From Locusta migratoria (Eukaryota > Arthropoda > Insecta > Orthoptera > Acrididae), in the NCBI GenBank assembly GCA_026315105.1, contig CM048745.1:279821247-279885246 (forward strand): DNA of 64,000 bases, read 5' to 3'. The first letter of the stretch is position 1. Every line of letters starts with the position of its first letter. Shown in pieces: positions 41,745-52,130 of the stretch. Made by a program: the position numbers and the translations under genes. The notes under the pieces are model-generated. The model worked only from the letters and a program-made list of their open reading frames with translations, was not told where the DNA came from and searched no databases.

Positions 41745-42310
41745 TTTGCTGGTGGCCGGTCTTTGCGGTTCCGTGCAATGCCAGCGGCAGACGGCGTGGC
41801 TGCTGAGACTGCTCCGTGGTCCGCCGATCCGCAGATGAAGGCCGCTGGTGGTCGAAGACGATCTCCCGTTTCGGCGGTAGGCTATTTATCGTTGTGGGTT
41901 CTCTGCCGAAAGCTCGTATCGGTTCGCCGCGGTGTCGCTTCGTCGCTTACCGAGCACCGTCAGGCGCAGTCCCCTATCTGCCGGCGGTGACGTGCGGGAC
42001 ACCGAACGTCTTTTGCGGTGGGCGACGGGGTCTGCGCGTGCAAATAGTGGCCCTGCGCGTGCGCAGCGAGGCCGCCCGCTTGCTAGCGTGTGCGTCCGCC
42101 GGTGCTGGCCGCTGCAGGACTCGCGACGTACTGTGTGCGCGGCCGCGGCTGTGCGGCGTTGGCGGTGTGCGCTTTGGCCGGCGCGCTCCCCTGTGTCGCT
42201 CCGGCTGATTTCTTACCCGATGCCGAAATAATTACTCCCATTGGATGTCTCCTATCCTCAGGTCGCACACTCTTCCAGTATCGACGCGTGTTGCTGGAAA
42301 ATTTGCTACT
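41745..42310. other. CpG-rich block
   Basis: Long overlapping open frames on both strands (GC effect). Contains CGCGGCCGCGGCTGTGCGGCG. No domain seen. A candidate CpG-island-like region; no transcript evidence is possible here. Confidence 0.45.
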
Positions 42311-42323
42311 ACAGGAAAATGTC

Positions 42324-42513
42324 GCGCCGGCCGCAGTGGCCGAGTGGTCAGCGGCGCGTCAGTCACGTTCTGCACGACCACTAAGGTCGGGGGTTCGAAT
42401 CCCACCTAGGGCGTGGATATTTGTTCCGTCCCTAGTATTAGCTAGTTCATAAGTAGTTTAGGGACTGATGACCCCGTAGTTAAGTCCCACGAGCTCTACA
42501 AACATTTCAACAT
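42324..42513 (+). mobile_element. SINE-A variant, full length
   Basis: Duplication GAAAATGTC (42315-42323, 42514-42522). Head variant GTGGCCGAGTGGTCAGCG and body lacking one repeat of AGTAGTTTGTAAG. Slightly diverged subfamily. Confidence 0.88.
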
Positions 42514-42522
42514 GAAAATGTC

Positions 42523-43030
42523 ACTGCCTACTTGAAATCAAAACGGCTCTTCAAATAACTGTATTGCTATGAAACTGGCATGAAATATCTCGGAGCCAGA
42601 TGCACAGATAAAAGCAAATATATCCCGCTAATAAAGAAAATATCCTAATGAGCACCTAATCATAAAAAATTGTTAATTTAATCATATATTGACGATCGGT
42701 AAACAAGACCGTCAGCAGCCATTTCTTCTGTAAAATCTTAGAAATAGATCGACTGTAATACTATACAAAATACAACACGGACCGATTCCAACCTTAAGTA
42801 GAATTTTATGCTAAAATAGCTGGAAACCCGGCATTGCCCGGGTATTCATTTATTTATTCCATTCCTTCTCTCTCTGTCCATCTCGTTACTTCTAAAAAAA
42901 AAAGTGCCATTTATCGGATAATATATTAGAAATAAAGCTGTTTCGAATAATGGAGAAAATTATAAATGCTGAATCGAAACAAAGAAATACAGTAATCAAA
43001 ATACAAATGACATAAAATTCGTACGATCTC
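42523..43030. other. No recognised feature
   Basis: AT-rich; includes CCCGGCATTGCCCGGGTATTC, a motif common in degenerate insect repeats, but no boundaries were found. Confidence 0.4.
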
Positions 43031-43032
43031 AT

Positions 43033-43692
43033 ACCGGGTGATCAAAAAGTTAGTATAAATTTGAAAACTTAATAAATCACGGAATAATGTAGATAGAGAA
43101 GTAAAATTTGACGCACATGCTTTGAATGACATTGGGTTTTATTAGAAAAAAAAAGTATTGCTAGACGCGTGAAAGATCTCTTGCGCGCGTCGTTTGGTGA
43201 TAATCGTGTGCTCAGCCGCCACTTTCGTCATGCTTGGCCTCCCAGGTCCCCAGACCTCAGTCCATGCGATTATTGGCTTTGGGGTTACCTGAAGTCGCTT
43301 GTGTATCGTGATCGACCGACATCTCTAGGCATGCTGAAAGACAACATCCGACGCCAACGTCTCACCATAACTCCGGACATGCTTTACAGTGCTGTACACA
43401 ACACTATTCCTCGACTACAGCTATTGTTGAGGAATGATGGTAAAGATATGGAGCCTTTCCTGTAAAGAACATCATCTTTGCTTTGTCTTAATTTGTTACG
43501 CTAATTATTGCTTTTCTGATCATAGAAGCGCCATCCGTCAGACATTTTTTGGATTGGTATTTTTTTATTTTTTTTGTTATAATAAAACCCCATGTAATAT
43601 CAAGCATGTGTGTCAATTTCTACCTCTATCTACTTCGTTCCGTGATTTATTAAGTTTTCAAATTTATACTGACTTTTTGATCAGCCGGTATT
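43033..43692 (+). mobile_element. IS630/Tc1-mariner-like element with long TIRs
   Basis: Left end ACCGGGTGATCAAAAAGTTAG (shown in part) and the complement of the right end agree over ~66 bases with few mismatches and more weakly to ~130. Internal ORF is a truncated transposase. The element is 660 bp, so it is an internally deleted non-autonomous copy. Confidence 0.8.
43169..43465 (+). pseudogene. DDE transposase C-terminus (IS630 superfamily)
   Basis: Open frame includes HAWPPRSPDLSPCDYWLWGYLKS, where SPDLSPCD carries the last catalytic Asp, followed by a C-terminal helix region ending DMEPFL with a stop. The N-terminal helix-turn-helix and the first two catalytic Asp are missing through internal deletion, so it is inactive. 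Confidence 0.75.
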
Positions 43693-43799
43693 TATTGAGT
43701 TATATGTTGTACAATTGTATAATTGTCCATGTATATATTCATTTGTACAACTGCTAAATGTCTGTAAAATCTCTTAGGAATATCATTAGTAGTAAAGAA

Positions 43800-44345
43800 G
43801 TATTAGATTAAAAGTTGGTGCATGATGAGACTGTTTCCCATGAACGTTACTGTTTAAGTGCTGATATCTCATGAACTACGTCTCGTACTGTGATACAATT
43901 TCGAAGGTACATTCAGCTACATGTGTGTATACTGTCTAACATTTCCTGCGGCTACAAATTGTAGTGTACAAATTATAAATTTTAACGTCATATCGAATGC
44001 AGTAGTTTTAGCACTTGAGCAGCGCAAAAGTAGCAAGCGAGAAACTTTTTTCCTTTCATAATTTTGCTGGGGTTGTCAGCAAGGAAAAGTTTCCTAAAGG
44101 TTTGAAATTATGTTTAAAGTTTGTTGCAAGTCGCTAAGTGCTCTCCTTCTCAAATAGTGGACTGATAAATACACACTGCCAAGTGTCGCAAGAAGGGGAA
44201 GTTTTCATTTTTTTGACGTAATACCTCCTGAACTATCAGTCGTGTCACAAAATATTTTCTTAGCTGACGTCTCCTACCTATAAACTACATTGCTGCCAAA
44301 TTTCAGGTTTATAGGTGAAGTAGTTTTCCAGATATCGTGTTTAGT
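43800..44345 (-). repeat. Repeat R1, second copy
   Basis: Reverse complement shares the R1 core with 6095-6430 (see that entry). Directly follows sequence near the 43-kb element and precedes a GAATGAATGAATG run (44354-44366). Confidence 0.6.
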
Positions 44346-44569
44346 CAGTGAGTGAATGAATGAATGTCCTTTCGCTTATATGCAGGGTGTTACAAAAAGG
44401 TACGGCCAAACTTTCAGGAAACATTCCTCACACACAAAGAAAATACGTTATGTGGACATGTGTCCGGAAACGCTTAATTTCCATGTTAGAGCTCATTTTA
44501 GTATTTCTCTTTAAATGTAAATTGAAATAATTCGTGCAGACAATTGTCAAAATACCCAATTGTTTCGTT

Positions 44570-45359
44570 AGTATGTCCGTTCTTCCTCGATTCACCGCCA
44601 GTTTGGGCAGGAATTGTTGGTGATGTCTTGATTGGGCCTCATGTTCTTCCACCTTCGCTCACTGGAGCACGTTATCATTATTTCATACGAGATACTCTAC
44701 CTGTCCTGCACCGAGGAAGGTGGCGCAGTGGTAACGCACTGGACTCGCATTCGGGAGGATGGTGGTTCAAATCCACCTCCGGCCATCCAGATTTAGGTTT
44801 TCCGTGATTTCCCTAAATCACTCCAGGCATATGCCGGGATGGTTCCTTGCAATGGGCACGGCCGATTTCCTTCCTCATCCTAACCCAAAAACTCCGAGTG
44901 TTAGCTCCGTCTCTAATGGCCAAGCTGTCGACGGGACGTTAAAGCCTAAGCATCCATCCATCCATCCATCTACCTGTCCTGCTAGAACATGTGCCTTTAC
45001 ATGTACGACACAACATGTGGTTCATGCACGACGGAGCTCCTGCACATTTCAGTCGACGTGTTCGTATGCTTCTCAACATCAGATTCGGTGACCGATGGAT
45101 TGGTAGAGGTGGACCAATTCCATGGCCTCCACGCTCTCCTGACCTCAACCCTCTTGACTTTCATTTATGGGGGCATTTGAAAGCTCTTGTCTACGCAACC
45201 CCGGCACCAAATGTAGAGACTCTTCGTGCTAGTATTGTGGACGGCTGTGATACAATACGCCATTCTACAGGGCTGCATCAGCGCATCAGGGATTCCATGC
45301 GACGGAGGGTGGATGGATGTATCCTCGCTAATGGAGGACACTTTGAACATTTCCTGTAA
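44570..45359 (+). pseudogene. DD41D-type transposase, 5' part deleted
   Basis: After removing SINE-D in thought, the frame carries VWAGIVGDVLIGPHVLP, then MWFMHDGAPAHFSR with the second catalytic Asp (HDG), RWIGRGGPIPWPPRSPDLNPLDFHLW with the third Asp (PLD); 41 residues separate the two Asps. It ends NGGHFEHFL and stop. The region with the first Asp and the N-terminal DNA-binding domain is missing, so it is dead. The C-terminal frame 44991-45359 is uninterrupted. Confidence 0.8.
44710..44968 (+). mobile_element. SINE-D, full length (tRNA-derived)
   Basis: Fourteen-base duplication TCTACCTGTCCTGC (44696-44709, 44969-44982). Head GGTGGCGCAGTGGTAACGC (A-box), GTGGTTCAAATCCACC (B-box) with good pairing of the T-arm, body GATTTCCCTAAATC, tail (ATCC)n. 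The tRNA part is well preserved. Confidence 0.92.
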
Positions 45360-45558
45360 CAAAGTGTTTGAAGTCAAGCTGGTTCGTTCTGTTGCTGTGT
45401 GTTTCCATTCCGTGATTAATGTGATTTGAAGAGAAGAAATAAAAGCTGTAACATGGAAATTAAGTGTTTCCGGACACATGTCCACATAACATATTTTCTT
45501 TTTTCGTGTATGAGGAATGTTTCCTGAAAGTTTGGCCGTACCTTTTTGTAACACCCTG

Positions 45559-45954
45559 CAGTGGCGTAACTATGGGAAGGATGAGGGGGATAGAACCCCC
45601 CCCCCCCAGAACCCTAACATGGCCAAAAAAAAAAAAAAAAACCTTGAGTTTGTCCTGTATCTTGTTATGGTACATCGCCATCATTTTCATACAAACAAAT
45701 AGAAGTCTTGTAACGTTCTAAAATACATTCATGTTATTATTGTTCTTTATTTTACCTTAATTATTAGGACAGGATCTACTAATCTACGACGTTTGTTTTA
45801 TCCTAAAAACAGTCAATATGCTTTCGAGTAACATAACTTTCTAAAACAACTGTATTAAAAAGTTTGTTTTAATTTGACTAAAATTTTGCTCGTCAAGCAG
45901 ATCTATCCCCCCCCCCCCCCTCCTCCAAAGCCAAGTCCTAGAACTACGCCACTG
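45559..45954. mobile_element. hAT-type non-autonomous element
   Basis: Ends CAGTGGCGTAACTA and TAGAACTACGCCACTG are inverted. Flanked by the perfect 8-base duplication ACACCCTG (45551-45558, 45955-45962), which is the terminus of the DD41D element. 396 bp with C-rich and A-rich runs; no ORF. Confidence 0.88.
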
Positions 45955-45962
45955 ACACCCTG

Positions 45963-46580
45963 TATAGATAAGAGATTTCATGATACATTCAACATAAAAT
46001 ACAAAGCAATGAGAGTAATGAGGTAAGCTGGAGTATATTCCGTTGTTTAACTACAAAACAAATGATTAGTTAAGAATTTCAAAACAATATTGTGTGTCGT
46101 CACAAGTTTCGGCTGCTATCTTTACAAACCCCGCATCTACGGTCAGGTAGAGCACGCTGCCCCGGTTGCCTGCGCGGCAGGGGCGCGGCCTTGGCGCGCA
46201 GCCGACATCCGCGTGTGCGCGACCAATGCCGTCTGTTATGGCCAATTATCGCCGCCAGCTGCGTGCCTCACGGTTTAACCTCAAACCGATTCACGTTTCC
46301 TCAGAATCGCAACACCCTAATTGCGGCACGCTTCGTTACCGGGGTCTCCTGCACAAACGCTACCGACCGCCTCGAAAATTTTTCCATCCACCTATTCCGG
46401 GAAATTCTTTTCGTGTCACTCTCACTTCTCATTTTTTTTTCATACCTCATGTAAATTCTACGTATTAATCGAAATTGATTCGCTATAGCAAATTTCTTCC
46501 ATCTCCACAGTATTATTGTTGTGGCAGCGTTATTGGTGAGGCGACGAAGGTACTCTTTAACAGGAAAATCAATCAACTTT
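45963..46580. other. No recognised feature
   Basis: GC-rich at 46140-46290, otherwise mixed. Overlapping frames show no domain. Confidence 0.4.
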
Positions 46581-46591
46581 AGTAACATACG

Positions 46592-47170
46592 GCAGAGTGA
46601 AAGTTTCATTCCGGAAACAACCCTTACGCTGTGCCTAAGCCATCTCTCCACCATATCCTTTCTTCCAGGAGTGCTAATCTTGCATGTTTCGCAGGAGAGC
46701 TTCTGTGAAGTTTGGAAAGTAGGAGGCGAGGTACTGGCGGAAGTAAAGTTTTGGGGCGGCATCGTGAGTCGTGTCGGGATAGCACAGTCGGTAGTGCGCT
46801 TGCCCGCGAAAGGCAAAGGTCCCAGGTTCGAGTCCCGGTTCCGGCACACAATCTTAATCTGCCAGGAAGTTTCATATCAGCGCAAACGCTGCAGAGTGAA
46901 AGATTCATTCCGGAAACATCCCTTACGCTGTGGCCAAGCCATGTCTCCACCATAACCTTTCTTCCAGGAGGCTAGTCTTGCAAGGTTCGCAGGAGAGCTT
47001 CTGTGAAGTTTGGAAACTAGGAGGCGAGGTACTGGCAGAATTGAAGTTGTGTTGGGGAGCCGTGAGTCGTGTCGGGGCAGCTCAGTGGTAGAGCGCTTGC
47101 CCGTGAGAGGCAAAGGTCCCAGGTTCGAGTCTCGGTTTCGGCACGCAATTTTAATCTGCCAGGAAGTTTC
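46592..47170 (+). mobile_element. SINE-F tandem dimer
   Basis: Two ~290-bp units (about 46593-46889 and 46890-47170) share CATTCCGGAAACA, TTCTTCCAGGAG, GTGAGTCGTGTCGGG, A-box (TAGCACAG.. / CAGCTCAGTGGTAGAGCGC), B-box GGTTCGAGTCCCGG and CTGCCAGGAAGTTTC. The whole dimer is flanked by AACATACG (46584-46591, 47171-47178), so it probably inserted as a dimer. Confidence 0.82.
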
Positions 47171-47309
47171 AACATACGAAATGTAAAATGTAAACTTTCA
47201 CGGCCGAAAATGCCAATATTACTAAATTTTTCCGTGCTATTATACAGTTTACTGTGTTTCCAATCAATGATGTGCTGCAACAGTTGAATCTCATCTTACA
47301 CATCTGTTC

Positions 47310-47400
47310 AAATATTGGCTCACGGCTACTTGTTTCAAACCCACGACGGGGAACGACCTCACGCATCATAGCATAGCGCCTCAATGCGCTCGGCCGCTCC
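47310..47400 (-). mobile_element. SINE-B-like head fragment
   Basis: Reverse strand: GCGGCGGAGCGGCCGAGCGC, TTGAGGCGCTATGC, CCGTCGTGGGTTTGAAAC; the head resembles the 18603-18801 copy (GCCGAGCGCATTGAGGCGC). Body absent. Confidence 0.5.
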
Positions 47401-47583
47401 GCCGCGGCGGTCTTATTTGTGAGGCGCTGCGCCGAGTACAAGTGCTTTCGACCCCGACTTCACAATAAAATTTGGTTGTGACATCTATTCAGCAGATAAT
47501 TGGAATTTCAGGTATTTCATTATTCTTATACACCATTTTATGATATTTGGAAGATTTTTTTTGATAATTACAATGTAAAGTTC

Positions 47584-47584
<1 letters not shown>

Positions 47585-47630
<46 letters not shown>
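47585..47630. repeat. T46 homopolymer
   Basis: Forty-six consecutive T. Could be the poly(A) of a reverse-strand retrotransposed copy, but no source sequence is recognised to its right. Confidence 0.9.
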
Positions 47631-47631
<1 letters not shown>

Positions 47632-47639
47632 TGGTTACA

Positions 47640-48256
47640 GAATGAAACCACTGGGACATAACGACCTTCAGTAACGGTAAATATAAGGCTTGCTTTTCTT
47701 TTATAGTTTACAGCATGTCAGCATGGATAATAGACTACCATGAAGAGTAAAGCAGCAATTCAGAGCTTGTGACCCTAGCACAAATATGCGTATGCACACT
47801 TGCTGAAAGTCGATTTGATACTCAGTCAGCTCCTTCGGATATTGGAAGTGAATCAGACGAAACTGCGGACAACTTCGACTTCTTTTACCCGAGAGACCGT
47901 AGTTGAATTTGAAGAGGTTGACAATAAAAGTGTGTGTTGAAAGTTACTCTTCACGTTAGTAGTGGCAACAATGACGACTATGTGATGTGTGTGACGACAA
48001 TGCACAACTAAAAGAGCATACTGGATGGGTGCAACAGATATTGTCTAATTAAACAACTGAGTTTTCAAAGGAATACGGTTCAACTGTCCATTCTTACAAA
48101 TCAAGCCCCACCGAAAACTGTCGTTTCACTATGAAACCACCTAGAATATTTTATTGTGAAATATAAGTTTTATAGTTTCTTTTTGAGACAGTAAAGTTTG
48201 TTTTGGAAGAAATTGTTATAATTTTCTTCCTAAGTTTATCTAGGGCCCTCAAAGGG
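47640..48256 (+). mobile_element. Possible piggyBac-like remnant
   Basis: The right end GGGCCCTCAAAGGG is followed by TTAA (48257-48260), the piggyBac target and CCC(T)TTGAGGG-type terminus. The interior has an acidic stretch SAPSDIGSESDETADNFDFF like the N-terminus of piggyBac transposases. No left terminus was found, no catalytic region. Confidence 0.4.
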
Positions 48257-48260
48257 TTAA

Positions 48261-48670
48261 AAAGGTTTTCAGTTACGACTTATGACAAAAAGTACATAAT
48301 TAAGTTATTAAAACCGATTGCCTCCAATAGGTAAATAAGCAGGGTCCAATTTGAAGGTAAGACACTTTGCCAGTAAATCACAACATATCTGTGACGTAGG
48401 CTCACACACGTTGATGCATTTTAACATCGCAGTAGTTTCGAACGTGGTTTACAAGTACGAGCCGTATGAGCCATTGTAATTAAAAGTAATAAATATTGTT
48501 TTATTCTATATGTTGGTACGGTTTGTTTGTTACTGTTTGTTATCGCTAATATAAGTATAAATAAAAGTTGGTAACAAAAGTTGTTGCAACGGACACTTGG
48601 CTAATAATCAAGTGATGAAACCTGCCGTTCACAATGTGTTGAAATCGTGCTTAATTACAAATGATTTAAT
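48261..48670. other. No recognised feature
   Basis: AT-rich intervening DNA between the piggyBac-like end and the PLE target duplication. Confidence 0.4.
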
Positions 48671-48780
48671 CGACTTCACATATGTTTCATAGGGCCCGCA
48701 GCGTGATAAAGGTCAGCAAGTGACATAATAATAAAGTTAACCAAAACGCTGCTATATACCAATATTTATTTCAACACGAC

Positions 48781-48812
48781 GGTCCCGGTACGGCTTACAG
48801 TGCCATTTTCAA
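48781..48812 (-). ncRNA. Degenerate hammerhead-like core, left PLE arm
   Basis: Reverse strand: TTGAAAATGGC, ACTGTAA, GCCGTACC. CUGANGA and GAAA are both altered. Decayed partner of 50470-50496. Confidence 0.4.
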
Positions 48813-49084
48813 GTTACCTGCGGTATAAATTGGTGGTATTTAGGTGGAATAAATTATTACGCTATAGTCTAGTGTAACTATATAGAGCATTTACATCCAC
48901 TTACTGTAATGTCTAGATGGCCTGAGATACATATGACATCTATCCGTCTGTATATAGACTGTCAAATTAAATTTTGATTTCGTATTTTGACAGCCAACAG
49001 CCACGATGTATGTTTACAAAGCATGTAAACATCATAATTACGGTATTAGAATTTGTATAATCTTTAGAAGAATTAAGCGTGCTA

Positions 49085-49430
49085 ATAATTTATTGGTGCT
49101 AAGAACTTGGACAATTTTTACATTGGCCAGACTGGGCGAAATTTCTACACAAGATTTAAAGAACACATTAGGCATACAGAAAACAACCAATCAAATTTTT
49201 TCTACACCTAGAAGAACCTCGGCACACAGTTAATGCCATTCAACACGCACTTCAGATACTCCATAAAATTCCGAAAGGCCCTATCATGAGCATTCTTGAA
49301 AAATTTGAAATCTGTATACATATAAGAAATCATCCACAAAACGTACTGAATGAGCAAACGGACCTCAAACATCAAAATTATTTAAAAAATTTATTGAATT
49401 TTTCGACGATGAAAAAGGTTAGGCTCAGCA
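49085..49430 (+). pseudogene. PLE GIY-YIG endonuclease, C-terminal end
   Basis: Frame gives NFYIGQTGRNFYTRFKEHIRHTE, with the YIGQT half of GIY-YIG, the conserved Arg and EH, then a stop and shift, and later KIPKGPIMSILEKFEICIHI, the usual end following the endonuclease (catalytic-Glu containing helix LEKFE). The first half of the motif is not readable because the arm boundary overlaps. Two frame breaks. Confidence 0.75.
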
Positions 49431-49954
49431 TAATAAAAATCCATAGATAACGCAAACTAACAGTAAACTGAACATCTATGCATATCATTGATCTCTATAC
49501 TACCTGGATGTTGAACTACAGATTTCTGAGCGTGCCAGCCATAGATATTCGGTTTCTTGACTAATTACAACATGGACGCCATGAAGTATTACAAGAAAAC
49601 GAAAAGGAAATATTTTTGATTCGTACTCACGCGAGTCTGTTACTTCGCATGTTGACAGAAATTTCAGATCAAGAGGTAATCTAGCTATTATGTGTCACGT
49701 ACTAACTGATGGAAATTTGACTAATTACAACATGGCGGACAAAGCAAAATCGTGTGCAAAACATATGAATGTGCAGGCACGCTACAGTTCTATGCTTAGA
49801 CACCAGAGGTATACATCCAGGTTATATGGAGATCACTGATGCATGTGCATTCACTGGAAACGTAAACGCAATTTAGGAAAAATCGAACATATATATAAAT
49901 TACAAAAAAATACAAAATTAATATATACGTATAAAATAAAGCAACAAAAACGAG

Positions 49955-50154
49955 CCGGCCGCGGTGGCCGAGGGGACTGAGGCGCTTCAGTCACGGTCTG
50001 CGCGGCCACTACGGTCGGGGGTTCGAATCTCCCCTCGGGCATGGATATTTGTGCCGTCTTAGTTCGTAAGTAGTTCATAAGTAGTTTGTAAGTTTAGGGA
50101 CTGATGACCCCGTAGTTAAGTCCCATAAGCCTTACAAACATTTGAACATTTTTG
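49955..50154 (+). mobile_element. SINE-A, full length, nested in PLE
   Basis: Perfect duplication AACAAAAACGAG (49943-49954, 50155-50166). Canonical head and boxes. Confidence 0.94.
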
Positions 50155-50469
50155 AACAAAAACGAGTCGATGTTCTTTGCACCCATAAATTCTTGGCACG
50201 CACAATACTTCCAAAGATTATACAAATTGTAATACTGCAATTATGACGTTTATATGCTTTGTAAACATACGACATCGTGGCTGTTAACTGTCAAAATACG
50301 AAATCAAAATTGAATTTAATAGTCTACTTACAGACTGCTAGATGTCATATGTATGTCAGGCCATATTGGCAATTCAGTTAAGTGAATGTAAATGCTCTTT
50401 ATTGTTATACTAGACTATAGCATAATAATTAATTCCACCTAAATACCACCCAATTTATACCGCAGGTCA

Positions 50470-50496
50470 CTTGAAAATGGCATTGTAAGCCGAAAC
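50470..50496 (+). ncRNA. Degenerate hammerhead-like core, right PLE arm
   Basis: CTTGAAAATGGC, ATTGTAA, GCC, GAAAC. GAAA and helix II (GGC/GCC) intact; the CUGANGA box carries two C-to-T/G-to-A type changes. Confidence 0.45.
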
Positions 50497-50584
50497 GGGA
50501 CCGTCGTGTTGAAATAAATATTAATATATAGCAGCGTTTTGGTTAATATTATTATTACGACTTCACATAGTTTTGAAGTAGGCT

Positions 50585-51580
50585 TGTGTAGTTCGCGAAT
50601 TAAATAGTTCGGGAGAGCGCTCCCATAGACGAACTACGCGAACTAGTTCGCAGATCCCTCGCCTCTTTCGTTTTCCGAAGACTGACGGGGAACAGCGAGG
50701 GGACGCGAGAGCGCGCAGAATCGCGTGATTCCCTTCTGCCAGTCACCGTCATTAAGAGCTGAGCTGTAGTTTTAAAGGCATTGCCCAAAAATAAGGGCAA
50801 CACGATCATTATATAACAAAGCTGTCATAAAAAAAGGAAGTGCTTTCAGTAGCGGTAGCAAAAGCCAAAAAGATCGGACGAACTAAAAAGAGCGACGTAA
50901 TTGCGGCCGAGCTGCGAACTGAAAGGTGAGCTACCGGTCGCGAACTAAAATTTGCGCGATCTGTCGCGAACTAAAACATGTGCCATCGGTCGCGAACTAA
51001 AATATGCGCGATCGGTCGCCAACAAAAATATGTGCAATCGGTTGTGAACTAAAATATATGCAATCGGTCGCGAACTAAAACATGCGTTATCGGTCGCGAA
51101 ATATTATGCCAGACGTATCTCGCTTGTTAGTTCGTTGGGTTCTTTTCCGAAGGCCGACGGGCAGTAGCGACAGGTCACGCAGAAGAATTAAAAATTACGT
51201 GTTTACCTTATGTTGATGAGAGCCATTTCGAGGTTAGCGTCTGCCTGCTAGATTACATAGTTCAGTGCTACAAAATTTCTGCTTTGAAGTATTCTGCACT
51301 CTGCAATATCTGACTAATAAATTCCATAATGTCAAGATATAGAGATATCTCTAAACTTAAACGCGAGAAATTATCCACAAAGTGTTTCTTTTGGTTTGCG
51401 TGACATCGTTATCGGCTCACGCAGCAAGCGCATGAAGCAGCTAGGTGGGGGAACTTCTCCCTCCACCTGCATGCGCAGACCACGCCGCTCAGTCGTCACT
51501 GGGGGCAGACAAACTAAAAGAACGAACTAGATCGAGGCAGAGCCGCGAACTAAAGTGAGCGCTCCTGATCGCGTACTAGT
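50585..51580. mobile_element. Candidate DNA transposon with internal minisatellite
   Basis: Sequence begins TAGTTCGCGAATTAAATAG ... GAGAGCGCTCCC and ends CGCGAACTAAAGTGAGCGCTCC, so related words (GCGAAC/GTTCGC, GAGCGCTC) are inverted at the two ends. The interior carries the 26-bp minisatellite and TTAAGAGCTGAGC-type unique sequence. Boundaries and class are uncertain. Confidence 0.4.
50935..51100 (+). repeat. 26-bp minisatellite
   Basis: About 6.4 tandem units of the form CGGTCGCGAACTAAAA followed by (T/C)ATG(C/T)GC(G/A)AT, each 26 bp, with 10-25% divergence between units. Confidence 0.9.
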
Positions 51581-51699
51581 GTGCTTAAGTCTATTTTGAA
51601 GTCGATATTGGCGTCTGTTTCTCACGATGACTTTACTGTCGAAACTTTACGGCTTTCAGGGTCCAAGGAGAAACAAAATCATTTCTTGAAAAATTCGAA

Positions 51700-52130
51700 G
51701 CTGCGCAGCCACCGAGCTGGAAGCATACTGATTGCCCTATGTTGCCGTCTCGCGACGACGCGAAAGAACAAATATGGCGGATGTGCATGCCCGTCTGTAC
51801 CCAGGTGACGGACGTACTTACGGCGAGAATGGCGCTGGCAGCGTTTGTGTGTGCGTGTGGCGGCAGCGAGTGGTCAGTCGCCCCTGAATGGGTACGGCAG
51901 GCAGGGCGTTACGTAAGCGGCGCATCGCCTGGCGTCGCGCCGCCGCGGCCGCTGTGTTTTCCTCGGGCGCGCTGTTACGGGCGCAAACAGCAACCGGATC
52001 CCGCGCCGCGCTATCCTTGCACACCGGCGTTGCGTCACCGCGGGACAGATAGCGAGCCCCGACTGGGTGAAAGCCGACACCACACGCCGCCGCAAATCCG
52101 TCTCTGCAACCACTCTTTACTCTGATGTGT
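51700..52130 (+). other. CpG-rich block with a possible first exon
   Basis: Strong CpG density (GCGTCGCGCCGCCGCGGCCGC region). An AAATATGGCGGATG start at about 51773 opens a short frame reaching CCCAGGTGACGG, which resembles an exon end with a GT donor. No domain is recognisable in the dozen codons, so it may be chance in a GC-rich block. Confidence 0.3.

Larger units (their letters stand above)
44383..45558 (+). mobile_element. Tc1/mariner-like element, DD41D type, ~115-bp TIRs
   Basis: Both ends start CAGGGTGTTACAAAAAGG and the inverted identity continues ~115 bases (AAACTTTCAGGAAACATTCC, ATGTGGACATGTGTCCGG). Flanks are TA-rich. It encodes a transposase remnant and contains SINE-D. A hAT element later inserted at its right terminus. 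Confidence 0.88.
48683..50557 (+). mobile_element. PLE copy with inverted arms and target duplication
   Basis: Flanked by a 12-base duplication CGACTTCACATA (48671-48682, 50558-50569). The left arm (about 48718-49107) and right arm (about 50172-50567) are ~390-bp inverted repeats of roughly 85-90% identity by eye. Between them lies a GIY-YIG coding end (plus strand) and a SINE-A. Inverted terminal arrangements are a known feature of Penelope insertions. Confidence 0.82.

Noticed and set aside
41816..42452. Long ORFs in the CpG-rich block at 42 kb
   Set aside because: Overlapping in several registers, no motif, and one runs into a SINE-A.
44720..44800. tRNA gene at the SINE-D head
   Set aside because: The head is a tRNA-like SINE promoter followed by a SINE body and target duplications, so it is retroposon-derived rather than a tRNA gene. 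The same applies to heads of SINE-A, B, C, F, G, H and X.
45464..45721. ORFs through poly-C/poly-A at 45.6 kb
   Set aside because: They cross the hAT terminus and homopolymers; no domain.
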